64,000 bases of DNA from Odontesthes bonariensis (Eukaryota > Chordata > Actinopteri > Atheriniformes > Atherinopsidae): contig NC_134509.1 of assembly GCF_027942865.1 (NCBI RefSeq), forward strand, positions 24,734,697 through 24,798,696, in the 5' to 3' direction. Both the position numbers and the translations under genes were made by a program. Positions within the stretch are counted from its first letter, which is position 1; each line of letters starts with the position of its first letter. Positions 1-11,676 of the stretch are shown one piece after another. The notes beneath the pieces were generated by a model that was given only the letters and a program-made list of their open reading frames with translations, searched no databases and had not been told where the DNA came from.

Positions 1-136
1 AGAAAATGATCTGTCACTGGCTAACAAGCGTTAGCCAAACATGCTAACTCAGAAAACGGCTCGCTCCGGTGTACTTACAGGAAAATAAAATTAAACAAAC
101 CACGTAATCATTAAATGTCCCTTAAAGACTCGTCAC

Positions 137-226
137 CTGCAATAACGGCGTGTTTGAAGATACTTTAACTGTTTGTCTTCGTCCATTTGGAGTGAGAACC
201 GTTACAGCTGAACTGCTGGCTGCCAT
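137..226 (-). CDS. aspscr1: aspscr1 (TUG/UBXN9), first coding exon only
   Basis: The minus-strand exon starts with ATG at 226 and reads 30 codons (MAASSSAVTVLTPNGRR...TPLLQ) before a GTGACG donor at 136-131. The stretch SAVTVLTPNGRRQTVKV matches the start of vertebrate ASPSCR1, whose N-terminal ubiquitin-like domain opens this way. The family protein tethers GLUT4 storage vesicles and contains a UBX domain that binds p97/VCP; those parts lie outside the window. In human ASPSCR1 is head-to-head with NOTUM, and the same arrangement is seen here. The rest of the gene runs off the left edge, so its integrity cannot be judged. Confidence 0.88.
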
Positions 227-235
227 TGTGTGTAG

Positions 236-243
236 TGACGTCA
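236..243. promoter_or_regulatory. Palindromic CRE (TGACGTCA) next to aspscr1 start
   Basis: A perfect cAMP response element TGACGTCA lies 10 bp upstream of the aspscr1 ATG. CREB/ATF sites near start sites are typical of TATA-less housekeeping promoters. Its use is inferred. Confidence 0.5.
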
Positions 244-734
244 CTGTGTTTGTTTGAATAAACTTTATTGGTAAGTTTTGTACTTTTAAAGGGTCAATTC
301 ACCTAAAACCCATGACGATATTTAAGACTTAGACTTATGTCCCCGTTTAAGCAGTTTTAGGATCTTTAAAAACTCATCTGCGTTCCTCAAAATTGTAAAT
401 TTTTGAAAAATATTGTTTTAATGGCTTGGTGGTGGCTCTTCATCTTTTCAGGGAATGGGTTAATTGGGTTAATTGTGCTAATCGACCCTGTCCACATCTC
501 CACCCACAAGTAGCTGGCACCAGCCTTTGTTGTTTACTCTCAAAGGCTGAACATAGTAGATCTCCATACGCTCTCTATTGGTGACTTTTATTTGGAACAA
601 TCTGAGCTGTGTGCTCTTTGTTGTGTTGGTACTGTTGTTGGTCCTTTAACTTTGCTCTGCTGTGGAAAAAAACAGAACTCAAAGTGGATTCAATTCTGCT
701 TTCTGGTGTGTAATCCTGTTTTTCTAAACATGTA

Positions 735-1215
735 TGATGCTCATCGTGAACTACAGATACCTGGGTGTTCACCTGAACCACAGACTGAATTTGAAAAGAA
801 ACACTGGAGCTGTCTACAAAAAGGGACAGAACAGACTCTATTTCTTAAGGAAGCTTAGCTCCTTCAGTGTTTGCACAAATATGTTGCATATCTTCTATAA
901 GTCCGTTATGGAGATTGCAATCTGCATTGCAGCCATCTGTTGGGGCAGCAGTATCAGAGCCAGAGACTCAAAGGAACCTAACTGACTGAAAATGAACACT
1001 GGCTCTCTGCTGGAGACTGCTCAGGGCGCTCCTGAACCTGACTGTGCAAAGAAGAACGGACAACCCTGCAAACCCTCTACAGAACCTAGTGATCAAACAA
1101 TAAAATATGTTCAGTCAGATGCTTCTTCAGCTCTACTCCAATAAGGAACAGTTCAGAAGGATATTCCTGCCTACTGCAATAACCTTTTACAACTACTTTG
1201 TCCACTGCGACTAAT
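735..1215 (+). mobile_element. Decayed non-LTR retrotransposon fragment (reverse transcriptase C-terminal part)
   Basis: The plus-strand translation includes YRYLGVHLNHRLN, then YKKGQNRLYFLRKL, and FYKSVMEIAI..ICWGSSI. This is the familiar region after the reverse transcriptase palm in fish LINEs (YKYLGVHLD...LYKKGQSRLYFLRRL...CWGSS). Reading frames break after about 985, but a related stretch (RCFFSSTPIRNSSEGY) continues to about 1200. No 5' part is present, so this is a dead 5'-truncated copy. Confidence 0.7.
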
Positions 1216-1240
1216 AACTGTTATTTGTTCGTAATGCCGC

Positions 1241-2689
1241 AAAAACAATTTTCCTCTTTGGGTTGATAACGTATTATTCAATTCAGATCAATTTTAAGTA
1301 AATTAAAAGCACATGTACAAATACAAAAATAAACATATGGTTCACAAAGTGCAGGCACACTGGTTTCTATATCACTCCTATCTCGTGGAGTATGGAGTAT
1401 CTCACAGGTACGACTTACTGTGACATTTCAGTTAAACTTAAATCATTATAAATGCACTTGTTGCTCTTTCTGCTGTGAAAAAAAAAAAACACCCTCTGCA
1501 CCCACAGGGAACTCAGGGTCAATCAGAGAATGAAGTATAAAAGTAAAGTGTATATATGTAACGGCATTTGCAGTCACCACATCAAAGCAGTTAAACTTGA
1601 GAAAATTTCTGGCAAATGCGGAGGTAAATACTAAAAGCAAATGAGGTAATTTACACACATCTGCTTTAGCTTACTTACCTTTGTAAGGCTGTGCAGGCCA
1701 TGCCTAAAAACAACAGAACTAACAGGTGTCTTGTTTTACTATCTCTGCTTGTGTAAGCCTCCACAGGTTTATAATATCAATCTTTATGTTGAAACTATTC
1801 AAAGTAATTAGTCTTAATAAAAGGACTATGAACATTTATCTAAAGAAGGATATGTTTTCACTCAAGTTTTTTCTATTTCACTTGGATTGAGGATTATAAA
1901 ATTTAGCTTTTTGTTTCGGTAAATCGTGAGGCCGATCATCTGCATGAGATCAAATCCTCCACAAAATGTACAAAAACAATATGAAGAACATTCATCTTCT
2001 CGTAGGCTGGATTAGTTTTAGAAGCACGATGACAAACAACAAAGTGACTTCAAATTATTTGCAGTGGCCCCTCCAGGAGAAGAAGATTGATACTGTCAGT
2101 AAACTGGCAAAGACACAGTAAATCTGTTTCCCATATGGATGAAATCACATATGTACCATGTGCAGTTTGACTGATGACCTGAACAGAAACTACAGAATCA
2201 AGGCTGTTTTCTTTCAACAAGGATCAAATTGGATGAAAGCTGGAATAAGACTGAATAGACAACACGATGTGTGGCACCAACAGATGGAGAGGTGTGAAAC
2301 CAGTGGCCAAACAGCTGACTGACTGAGCACAATCAGGCACAAAATCATTGCGAGAGAGGGAGCTCTGATGGGAAACTTCCACCCTCTGAATAAACAAACA
2401 AACAACCACTTTCCTTCCTCACTCAGCAGGAGAGAAACTTCAAAACTGCATGGATGGAGCAAACTTATAAAGGCAACTGGCATTCCTTCCTCATTAAACA
2501 CCTTTCAAAGTAGAAAAAGAAGAAATTTACTGACAATGTGCAGCTGAATTTCAGCGGTCAGACAGGTGATGGACCTGGTGAATGGATTAGATTGGATGTG
2601 AAAGTGGCAGTGATCTTATATGAAAATGAAATAAATAAAAAAGTGCTTTTAGTCCAGATAAGCCAATAACACATGGATGCTGTGTGAAA
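1241..2689. other. Intergenic DNA without recognisable gene
   Basis: AT-rich sequence with short chance open frames only. I see no conserved protein motif, RNA gene or clear repeat boundary here. Confidence 0.4.
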
Positions 2690-3602
2690 AAGGAAAGTAA
2701 ACCCTCTTTCAATTCTGAAGTTTTACTCTCAGGACAAAATAAAAACCATCTGGTTCTAAATCAAGTCTTAAAATGAAGAAAATACAACCTCAGATGAACA
2801 ACAACAGATGACATATTACACCATGTCATTACTTATTTAACAAAAACTAAGTAGCAGCCAGGAGCTGCTGATCAAATGCATTTGATTAATTGATCATTAG
2901 CAAATGTGAGCACAGCTATAATAGAAGATGTTTTTCTCAGTTTGCTGGTCTGTATCAGGTGCGTGTTAACACAATGCCTAGGAAGAAAGACATCAGCAAT
3001 GATCTTAGAGAAACGATTGTTGCTGCCCATCAATCTGGGAAGAGTTATAAGGCCATTTCCAAACTATTTGGAGTCCATCATTCTACAGAGAGAAAGATTA
3101 TTCACAAGCTAAAGCTGGGCTGAAACTGGCTCATCAACAGGACAAAGATCCCAAACACAGCAGCAGATTTACAACAGACTGTTTGAAAAAGAAAAAAATC
3201 AAGGTGTTGCAATGGTCCAGTCAAAGTCCAGACCTCAACCTGACTGAAATGCTGTGGTGGGACCTTCAGAGAGCTGTGCATAAACCAATGCTGCAAACCT
3301 CCAATAAGTGAAGCAACATAAAGAAGAGTGGGCCAAAAATTCTCTTCAGCGATGTGAGAGACTGAGAACATCACAGAGAAAATGATTACTTCAGATTTTT
3401 ACTGCAACAGGGGGTTCTATGGGCTACTGAAGCGTGGGATTGATGTCGTTCTTCACAAACTACTTTTATGATTTGGCTTGATTTTAGTTTAATTAAAAAA
3501 TGACACTGCGTAATATGTTATGTGTCATCGTTTATCTTTTTTTTTTTTTATATTTTGACCTGAAATTTAAAACCTTGGAACTGAAAGAGGGTGGACTTTT
3601 CT
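2690..3602 (+). mobile_element. Tc1/mariner-type transposon, internally deleted
   Basis: Terminal inverted repeats are visible: left from 2690 (AGGAAAGTAAACCCTCTTTC) and right ending near 3602 (GAAAGAGGGTGGACTTTTCT), each about 45 bp with mismatches. Inside, 2974-3120 reads MPRKKDISNDLRETIVAAHQ, the N-terminal helix-turn-helix of Tc1-like transposase. This is followed directly by C-terminal pieces (DKDPKHSSRF, SPDLNLTEMLWWDLQ) with the middle of the gene missing and stops present. The copy cannot make an active transposase. A second copy of the same family lies at 30480-31620. Confidence 0.8.
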
Positions 3603-3821
3603 AAATTGTCTGTACTGTTAAGCTGAAGTGTTATTTCTTACTTTATAAGAGTCATCAATAAAAGCAGGATTCAGATACATACAGAAAGAAGGGAATTATG
3701 GAATTAGCATCTATGGAGCTCATAGGGGGATTAACAATGTAGATAAGTATTAAACGAATTGGAACCTGTGGAGTCAAACAAGTCAGGGCCATGTATGACG
3801 TGAAGCTCATACAGAATCATA

Positions 3822-4406
3822 AGCCGCTTTCGGACAGAATCGTTCTAGGAACGCAGTTCTAAGAACGGTCCTCCTCGAATTTCGTTCTGATAACTGTCCT
3901 TCCCCAGCGGAACTGTTTGAGTCTGACGTGTTACTTTAGTGCCGCATTCAACAACAAAACAAAACAAAACCCAGTAAAAGTAAGGAGAGAAGAAAAAAAC
4001 ACCACAAAGAAGCTAATATGGAGAGCGGGGAGGCCACCGTGTTCATGGTCTGCATGATGGTGATATTAATCATGGACGATCACATCAGGCGTCTAATATC
4101 GAGGCTGGAAGAGCTCACAGAGAGAGTCAGGAGACGAAGGATCGAGCGCAGGCCATACTTCTTGGTTTCATGAAGGAAGAAAGGAGAGCAGAGCGCCGCA
4201 GACAAAGGAGACCACGTGTCAGTTTAACTTATTAAACACGCGCCGGTTGTGTCTGTGTTGTATGAGTAAACATTTCAGCCGTGACAACATGACATGGGGC
4301 GTAGCTACCGACCCCCAAACACCTCCGTCAGATGTGTTCCTATAGAACCCAGAACAGACCCAGCCTCGGAGAAGGAGCCAAAGGTTCCTACAGTCCGAAA
4401 GCGGCT
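3822..4406. mobile_element. Non-autonomous DNA transposon with AGCCGCTTTCGGAC inverted repeats
   Basis: Fourteen-base perfect terminal inverted repeats lie at 3822-3835 and 4393-4406, flanked on both sides by ATA, a likely 3-bp target duplication. The 3-bp duplication suggests a PIF/Harbinger-type element, but no transposase is present. A short open frame, 4018-4173 plus, encodes 51 residues beginning MESGEATVFMVCMM and ending in a basic coiled stretch (RRLISRLEELTERVRRRRIERR). It resembles small proteins seen in fish Harbinger-type elements, from memory. Confidence 0.65.
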
Positions 4407-5100
4407 ATACAGATCCAAAAACATCTGATTCCTTTATTGACTCAGATCAAAAGGTTGTTCAGAGAGACAGGGAGCATTTCTTACTTGAACAGGGGCTGTG
4501 ATGAAATCAGGAAACTGCATTAACTCAGCCAAAGTGCTTTAGAAATCCTTAGAGGGACAGATAGTTATGAAACCACAGTAAAAGCATCCTGTAGTTTTTA
4601 AGGTCCCCTCTTCACACTCATACATGCTGAGAGGTAATGAGGTAAGTGGGGATTGTTGCTCATTTGCCTTGACTTTGCCTTGCAGACAAAGACTTTTCAT
4701 GGATTAGTAAAGCTCAAGCTCAAACAGCAGACCAGACTTGCAAATATCCCTCATTACTCACACATCTTAGATAACTGTTGAGGTATTTATCATTGGCTCT
4801 TGTGGTGAGTCCTGATGTAGGTGAATGAGTGGCCCAGAAATCTATGGACACAGAGCGCTCATTCTGCTGTCCACACATACCACATTCAAGTCTTCCAGTG
4901 ACCCTAGCATCCCAAGTGAGATACGATTATCCACAATAACGAGAGGAAATGCAGGTTACTTTTTCACCACAACAAGAAAAAGCTTTAAAACATGTGCATG
5001 TGCTTGCAGCGTGGTGTGGCCCTCCGCAGCAGTGCGGCCTGTCCGCCCCTCACACACCGTGGTCAAACAACACTTCAAAGGCGGTCATATGATGACCACA
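4407..5100. other. Upstream region of notum, no gene
   Basis: No conserved coding signal is present. The open frame 4825-5232 has no recognisable domain and overlaps the GC-richer promoter-proximal region, so I treat this stretch as regulatory or unclassified DNA. Confidence 0.35.
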
Positions 5101-5110
5101 ACATCAAAGG
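5074..5110. promoter_or_regulatory. Two TCF/LEF-like sites upstream of notum
   Basis: TTCAAAG at 5074-5080 and ACATCAAAGG at 5101-5110 fit the (A/T)(A/T)CAAAG core bound by TCF/LEF factors. They lie about 160-200 bp upstream of the TATA-like box. NOTUM is an established Wnt/beta-catenin feedback target, so such sites are expected; occupancy here is inferred. Confidence 0.4.
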
Positions 5111-5270
5111 GACCGTGTGTAAGACAGAACCAACTGAGTGGGCGTGCCAGGCATAAGCGCTCTCAGGGTGTGAGACCGACGCCCCGAGAGGAGCACCATC
5201 CAAGGATAACAACGATTGGCCCGCGGGAGTGAGAGGCACGGGTGGGCATTCAGGGGGAGGAGGGGATTAC

Positions 5271-5280
5271 TTTAAATAAA
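5271..5280 (+). promoter_or_regulatory. TATA-like box of notum
   Basis: TTTAAATAAA is followed by a GC-richer stretch, about 370 bp before the notum ATG. The spacing allows a transcription start near 5300 and a 5' UTR of roughly 340 nt. Inferred from sequence only. Confidence 0.4.
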
Positions 5281-5645
5281 AACCCCTCTTCACCGAAGCT
5301 CATCAGAAGCTGAACCAGGAGACAACAAGCTGTGGACGCCAAGCAGAACGAGATTTAACTGCTTTTTCAGGTACAAGGGCGCGTGTGCCGGACGAGCTGC
5401 GCATGAGTTCATCATATGAATTGGAACTGCGCGTGCAATCGGGAGGAATTTGAAACCAGCTGCCAATCTCTCAATGCACCATGGGGATCCATTACCTGCG
5501 GTTATTCGGCCCATCGTGCTCAAGTGATCGCTTCCAGGGAGTCTCCGTGCGCTTTCAAAGGACTTTCCATCTCTCCATCTGCTCTTAAGACATGCTGTGT
5601 TATATCCACACCCTTCCCACGCACGTTTTCCAGTAACTAGTAGAA

Positions 5646-8600
5646 ATGCAGAGCCGTTGTGTGGAGAGAAGCTCGGCCGGACTGTCCGTGGTGCGCTCCT
5701 GCGTGCTGCTGCTCTTCATCCACTTGAGTACACCGGTCGAAGCGAGGAGAGTGCGCGGCGGTCGGGCGCAAACTCGGCGGGCGCAGCAGCAGCAGCAGCA
5801 GCAGCAGGCTCCGGTGTACAGGGAGCGGGTGGATGGACCAGAGAGCTTCCCGTTAGACTTCACAGCCGTGGAGAGCAACATGGACAGTTTCATGGTGCAG
5901 ATTAAGAATTTAGCGCAGTCACTGTATCCGTGCTCTGCGCAAAAGCTGGACCAAGACATGAAGCTGCACTTCTTGAAGAATGTTTCTGTGACTTGCAATG
6001 ACGGATCACCTGCAGGGTAAGTGCGCACCTGAAACTTCTTAACAGCTTTTCAATGAGCTCGAAGAGGCATATTAAAAATCACGTTATTAACGCGAATGCA
6101 GGGAATCAGAGCTACACCGCGCGGGCTGCGCTCTGTTGCACCAAACATTCAATCTGTGGTGGTTTCGTTCCCTGCCCCTCATTCCCCTGTCACTCCGGAT
6201 GTGACCAAAATGGATCAAAGGACCACATCAGAGGAAACGCAGAACAGAGACCATGCGCGCTCCCGTTATCGAGACATACATGTCCGAACTGATGAAGTTT
6301 TAAATCCTCCCCAGGGCACAAAACTAGAATAACAAGACAGGCAATTACAGTTTTAGAGAACTAGCCTACAAGTCCCTTTCCATTCTGGACTAAATGAAAA
6401 ATAATCACATTTCTCACTTTTGGATCAGTTTGTTCAGTTTTTCCATTTGCAAAAAAAAAAAAAAGATTTAGTGCACCTATAGAGTAAATCCCAGTGTTTT
6501 GGTCATATTGAATATCATGACATCAGTGAGGTTGTTTTCATCAGCATTTTCAAGGTGAATTAAGAAGCTTCGTGTTGGACCAAGTTAACAGAGATGCCAA
6601 CAAAGTCTTTCAGTTCCATTTTGAGTTTATTTATGTTACAGCATACCCCCCAAAAAAAGAAATTTGGCCTGATCATAAGTTGAATGCTGTGCCTGTAAAT
6701 GGGGGGTAATTTCCATACGCCACCCAAGCTGTCAAACCTTAGAGTGTGAGTGTTGCCTCTTCATTTGTGGGGGAAAACAAAAACATATTAGAGCTTTAAA
6801 AGCCTTTACAAGCTCCTGCAGAGAGGTTTAGTCGAGCATCAGAGCCAAATCTTTCAAGTCAGGATCAAAGGTTGCATCCCCAGTGCGGCGCTTGCATTTC
6901 TAAGCAAGAGTATGCACAAACACTTTCACTGTGATTTTCTGCTGGCGTTCCCCTGCAGGTACTACATCAAGGAGTCTAAAGGCAGCAGGAGGTGGCTGCT
7001 GTTCTTGGAAGGTGAGGATGAACGTGAGAATGAAACAGCAGAAATCAAACTGCAGTTCAGGGGAAGCTATTAACAAGTGTGTGCATGTTTTTTCCTGCAG
7101 GTGGATGGTACTGCTTCAACAGACAGACCTGTGACAGCAGATATGAGACGATGAGGAGACTGATGAGCTCCACCAAGTGGCCACAAACCAGAAAAGGTGC
7201 GGCTTCTACACCGTGTCCTCTACATGAAGGGACTGTGCACGCACCCACAGAGCTTTTGCTATCCTCAGTCGGGCAGAGAAAAAAAAATCCTCTGAATGAT
7301 GAGATTCATCGGCGTGTTTGAGTTTCCTCTTTAGCTGAGTTTGCATTAATCTTTAAAAGTCAAACTTGTTTACGACCCTCCCTCCACCACTTTTCCTGTG
7401 TATAATTTATGCTGGTGGCCAGAGCAGCAGCCGCAGAGCTCTTCAGCACCTTCAGCATATATTTGCCAACTCCAGCAGGGAGGGTAAATGACTTCTTTGC
7501 CCGAGGGGAAACAGATTCATGACCACACATGAAAACATTATGAATCCTAACACATAGCCTAAAGCCCTGTAATGGTCATCAGATTTTTGGGTCAGAACTT
7601 GTCCAACGCCTCGTTTGCTTCATCCATCTTCTCTGTTTTCACAGGAACTGGAATTTTGTCTCCACAGCCAGAGGAAAACCCTCACTGGTGGAACGCCAAC
7701 ATGGTGTAAGAACTTGTGCCGACTCTTCTCATCATAGTTAATCCATTCAGGAGTCCTTCTTTTCCCTTTTTCACCATCATTTTCCTAATGACTGTGTGTT
7801 GTGTATGGCTGCACAAATCTAACATCTCTTAGCAAACAACTCATGGAAATCAGACTATTTGAGTTAAAAGAAAAAAAAGGTGATAATCCAAAGTAGAGTA
7901 CATTCCATTTCTTGATTTTCCCTATGTGATGCATTTACCAGTGATAAAACTGTAGTAGTGTTAAAACTACCTCGACTTGTGCAAGTGTTTTACTTTTGAC
8001 ACTCAGGTACACTTTCCATTCATTTATCTATTAAGTAGTTACATCATACTGACCTTAAATTTGAATATTTTTCTATTTAAAGGGGGATTTGTAGTGTAAT
8101 ATCTGCTTTTCATCATTCAACATACAATTATGTCCCCTCCAGTGAGTCTAGAGACCTATAAACATAAATAAGGACTATCTTCTCCTTGTTTTTTTTCCAT
8201 TTTCAATGCGTAAAAATGTGTCTCTGAGTGTGCTATTCAGGCTTGAAGCCCTTTGACGTCAAATGGGGATAAGAACTGGTTCATTTTGGCGAACATATAT
8301 CTGCCCTCTAAAAAAATGAGAAGCTGGACCCCAATCATTAGTACCTTGTTAGAGCTGCTTCTCGGTCTCACTCTACAGTTTGTAAGACATGACTTATTGA
8401 TTGATTCTGGCTTCTGAGGAACTGAACAATAAACATTGAGACGCTGTGGCTCGGACTTTGAAAGCACTTTTCTTTGCTTGTGTTCAGTCTACAGTCAAAC
8501 AGGCAGCCTGCCTTTTAAATCTGTTGGCATCAGCAAACCTACACAAATAACATTTTGATTCCAGGTGGTTTGTGTGCATTTTCTTTTGCTGCTCACAGTG

Positions 8601-11127
8601 TTGTGGTCTCTGTCTCCTGCAGGTTCGTCCCTTACTGCTCCAGCGATGTGTGGAGTGGAGCCACCCCAAAGACGGATCACAGTAAGATACATTGGATCAG
8701 ATTAATCGCTGTGTGAGCTTGTGGACCTGACTTTGGTCGTGACTTTGTCCACATGCGGCTGTCTGAAGGGCAACATTATATTTCTGATCATTTCAGAGTG
8801 AAGGTTGAGAGAACTTGAGGAGAATCATTTGTATACCTGTGAGACAGGATTGTCCCGATACACAGATTTGGGGAAGGACACCTCAGTTTCTTTGTCGTGA
8901 TAAAACATTACAGAAAGACAACCACTGGCTTAAAGGTCCCTTTTCTTTCAGAGCATAAGAGACGAGATGGTTTTATATGATAAAAGAAGTCTGAATAATT
9001 GTCCACGATTTCCAACAAGTGTGAATGTAGAAAATGAGCTGAGCATCCAGTCATTTATACCAACCTTACAGTCAAACATGGTGACAGCAGCATCATCCTG
9101 TGGGGATGTTTTTCTGTGACAGAAACCAGGTTGATTTAAGAATAAAAGGAGCTTTGGATGTAGAAAAATAAAGAGCAGTCCAGAAAACCTCTCCTGGAGT
9201 GGTTAGGATCTCAGGTACTGGTGAAAGCTTACACTCAGTTCAGGTGTGTCACCGTTCAACCTGAACCAGACTAAGACATGCTGCGTGAGTGAATGTGTAC
9301 AGTGAACATTTACCATTTAATCAATAAAAAAATGAACAGATACTTGGATGAATTAGATATTTCTCCCTCTAAATTATTGTGATGAACTGTGAGGGAGTAG
9401 AGCATAACAAACATGGAAAAGGTCTTAAAACATTTAATCTGTGTTGTGTATTTGGCTCCTTTTAGGAAAAAAAAAAGAAGTGAAATCATCACTAACTTTT
9501 TAACAAGCTTTTAAGCTTATAATTATGATATTTATGTTCTCAGGTGATTATGCATTCATGGGCTCCCTGATCATTAAAGAGGTGGTGAATGAGCTCCTGA
9601 CAAAAGGTTTGCAGAACGCCAAGGTTCTGCTTCTGGCCGGCAGCAGGTCAGTTTAGCGAGAGTGTGTTTTACCCATCTCAGTGGTCCAGTTGCTCCCTCT
9701 GATCGCCCTCTTCCTGTCACCAGTGCGGGCGGTACTGGCGTCCTGCTGAACGTGGACCACGTCGCAGAGCAGCTGGAGTCACAGGGCTACAGGGGGGTGC
9801 AGGTCAGGGGCCTGGCTGACTCCGGGTGGTTCCTGGACAACAAACAGTACAAATTCACCGACTGCCTGGATACCATCAGCTGTGCCCCCACTGAGGCCAT
9901 AAAGAGAGGCATCAGGTAGGACAAAGGTTGGCGTCAAGTAAGAGAGAGACAGTAAGAAGGATGCAGGAGAGATTTTGGGAAGTGGTTTTTCTTTGTGTTT
10001 GTGCAGGTACTGGGGAGGACTGGTGCCAGAAAGCTGCAGACAGGCTCACGTGGGAGAGGAGTGGAACTGTTTCTTTGGATATAAAGTCTACGCAACGTTA
10101 AAAAGTGAGCTTCCCCAAAATACCAACGTAATGAGCAGCAGCCACAGAGGCTGCTGGGTTGTTTGAAGTCTGATCTGTGGGTCGTGTCCACCCCCCCACC
10201 CCCCCCCATAGGCCCAGTGTTCGTGGTGCAGTGGCTGTTTGACGAAGCTCAGCTGACGGTCGACAACATCCACCTGACCGGACAGCCCGTCCACGAGGGC
10301 CAGTGGAGGTACATCAAGAACCTGGGACAGGAGCTGAGGAGCACGCTCCGTGACGTACCGTAAGACTGAAACACGCTCATGCCCACATCCCAAATAAAAT
10401 CATTCTAAATGTTTCACAACTGACCACGTGCTGCTGTGTTTCCACTGACAGGGCCATGTTTGCTCCTGCATGTCTCTCCCATGAGCTCATTACTCGCACG
10501 TAAGTAAATGAAATATTCTTCAAGACATATCTTGTGCCAATATCTTGGATATTTAAAGAAGTTTGAAATTAAACCACGCAAATGAACCTGTACATACCAT
10601 CTATAAAATAACTAATTTGATCATTTCTCCATGCAGTCTCCTTTCCAGTTTCTTTTAATAAATATTCTGCACATTAATTTCCTGTGGTTGTGGTGTTCTG
10701 TACTCCGTAATTCATGCTATAACAGCGGCTGAGTGTCTAAGTTTCCTTTGCTCTTTTTCATCTGCACCTTTCATCACGCTGCAGATACTGGATGGATATC
10801 CAGGTGAAAGGCACCTCTCTGCCCCGAGCCCTCCACTGCTGGGACCGCAGCCTCCAAGGCAACATCCACATCAACAGCAGCCACGGCAACCACAGCCACC
10901 AAAAGCACAAGGCGGCTCCTGTGAGAGGATGTCCCACGCATCTGATCGACAGCTGCCCGTGGCCGCACTGCAACCCCTCCTGCCCGACCATCAGAGACCA
11001 GCTGACGGGACAAGAAATGAGCGTGATCCAGTTCCTGAAGCACATGGGCTTTGACGTGCAGAAGATTGCTCAGCAGCAGGGGATGGACCCCAGGAAGCTG
11101 CTGGGCATGCTCAATAACGGGAGCTGA
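5646..11127 (+). CDS. notum: notum, palmitoleoyl-protein carboxylesterase (Wnt deacylase)
   Basis: Eleven exons: 5646-6016, 6959-7011, 7101-7196, 7645-7705, 8623-8681, 9544-9646, 9724-9915, 10007-10104, 10212-10359, 10452-10499, 10785-11127. Together they encode 523 aa (human about 496). NOTUM is a secreted alpha/beta hydrolase that removes the palmitoleate from Wnt serine and so ends Wnt signalling. Residues 1 to about 33 form a signal peptide, followed by a basic stretch and eight glutamines. The nucleophile motif GSSAGG gives Ser248; Asp355 (QWLFDEAQ) and His404 (CLSHEL) complete the triad. N112 (KNVS) is a likely glycosylation site. Conserved runs include [19 protein letters not shown] and [13 protein letters not shown]. 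The last exon carries a His-rich insertion (about 436-455) compared with my memory of human. The gene is divergent from aspscr1 and convergent with tmc6. Frame and splice phases are intact. Confidence 0.97.
5788..5811 (+). repeat. CAG microsatellite coding a polyglutamine run in notum
   Basis: A run of eight in-frame CAG codons in exon 1 lies between the signal peptide and the start of the conserved hydrolase region. Such runs vary in length between individuals; its position in a poorly conserved linker suggests little effect on catalysis. Confidence 0.8.
6213..6221. promoter_or_regulatory. Consensus TCF/LEF site in notum intron 1
   Basis: GATCAAAGG, the reverse complement of the optimal CCTTTGATC motif, lies about 200 bp inside intron 1. 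A second identical site occurs at 6863-6871. Confidence 0.45.
6863..6871. promoter_or_regulatory. Second consensus TCF/LEF site in notum intron 1
   Basis: GATCAAAGG again, about 90 bp before exon 2. Two perfect nonamers in one 942-bp intron of a known Wnt target are suggestive of an intronic Wnt response element. Confidence 0.45.
9040..9200 (+). mobile_element. Tc1/mariner transposase fragment in notum intron 5
   Basis: The plus translation around 9070-9118 reads [16 protein letters not shown], which corresponds to the (V/M)KHGGGSIMLWGCFS block of Tc1-like transposases. No inverted repeats were identified and flanking frames are broken, so this is a relic. Confidence 0.55.
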
Positions 11128-11621
11128 GCTGAATTTTTTAAAGAACTGCTGTCATATTTGCTGGAGGGCAGTCTGGATGAGAATCTGGATTTCAGAGGAA
11201 GAAACATCAGACGCTTCTTCTTCCATCGACATTAAACGCGCTCAGAGACAGAAACTGAGTAACTTGTTGACTCCGTTGAGTCAAATACGATCAAACCAGA
11301 GCTTTTGAGCTGTTTAAATACAATATATGGGATCAAAATAAGATACACAGACATCTATTACTCTGAGAACTGTGAGTTCCTGTTTATATATTCACAGTAA
11401 TACGTACTGTATGATGGTTTTCCACAGTAGTATTTAGGGTTTTGATGGGGAAGCACCGGAGTGAAAAGACCTTCCAGTTTGAGGTGAATAGGAGGACTGT
11501 AGTTCTGCAGGAAACTCCAAAAATCCCATTTAGAGGTCCATCCATGGTGCTGCCGCCTCCACCCAACACGCTGCTTTCTCTCTTTTTGGAAGTGATAATA
11601 ATTTAATGGGTAATATTTACT

Positions 11622-11627
11622 AATAAA
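11622..11627 (+). terminator. Candidate notum polyadenylation signal
   Basis: AATAAA about 495 nt after the notum stop. On the other strand TTTATT at 11667-11672 and 11671-11676 provides AATAAA for tmc6, so the two convergent transcripts would end within tens of bases of each other. Several other AT-rich candidates exist nearby. Confidence 0.35.
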
Positions 11628-11666
11628 AAGGGTTATTTCTACGTTCTTCAGGCCACAGTTAAGTGC

Positions 11667-11676
11667 TTTATTTATT
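11667..11676 (-). terminator. Candidate tmc6 polyadenylation signals
   Basis: Two overlapping AATAAA signals on the minus strand, giving a tmc6 3' UTR of about 940 nt. The stretch 11680-12610 shows no coding signal and contains a run of 14 C residues at 11842-11855. Confidence 0.3.

Noticed and set aside
4825-5232. Plus-strand open frame of 135 codons upstream of notum
   Set aside because: Overlaps the promoter-proximal region, no family resemblance; likely chance in GC-richer DNA.
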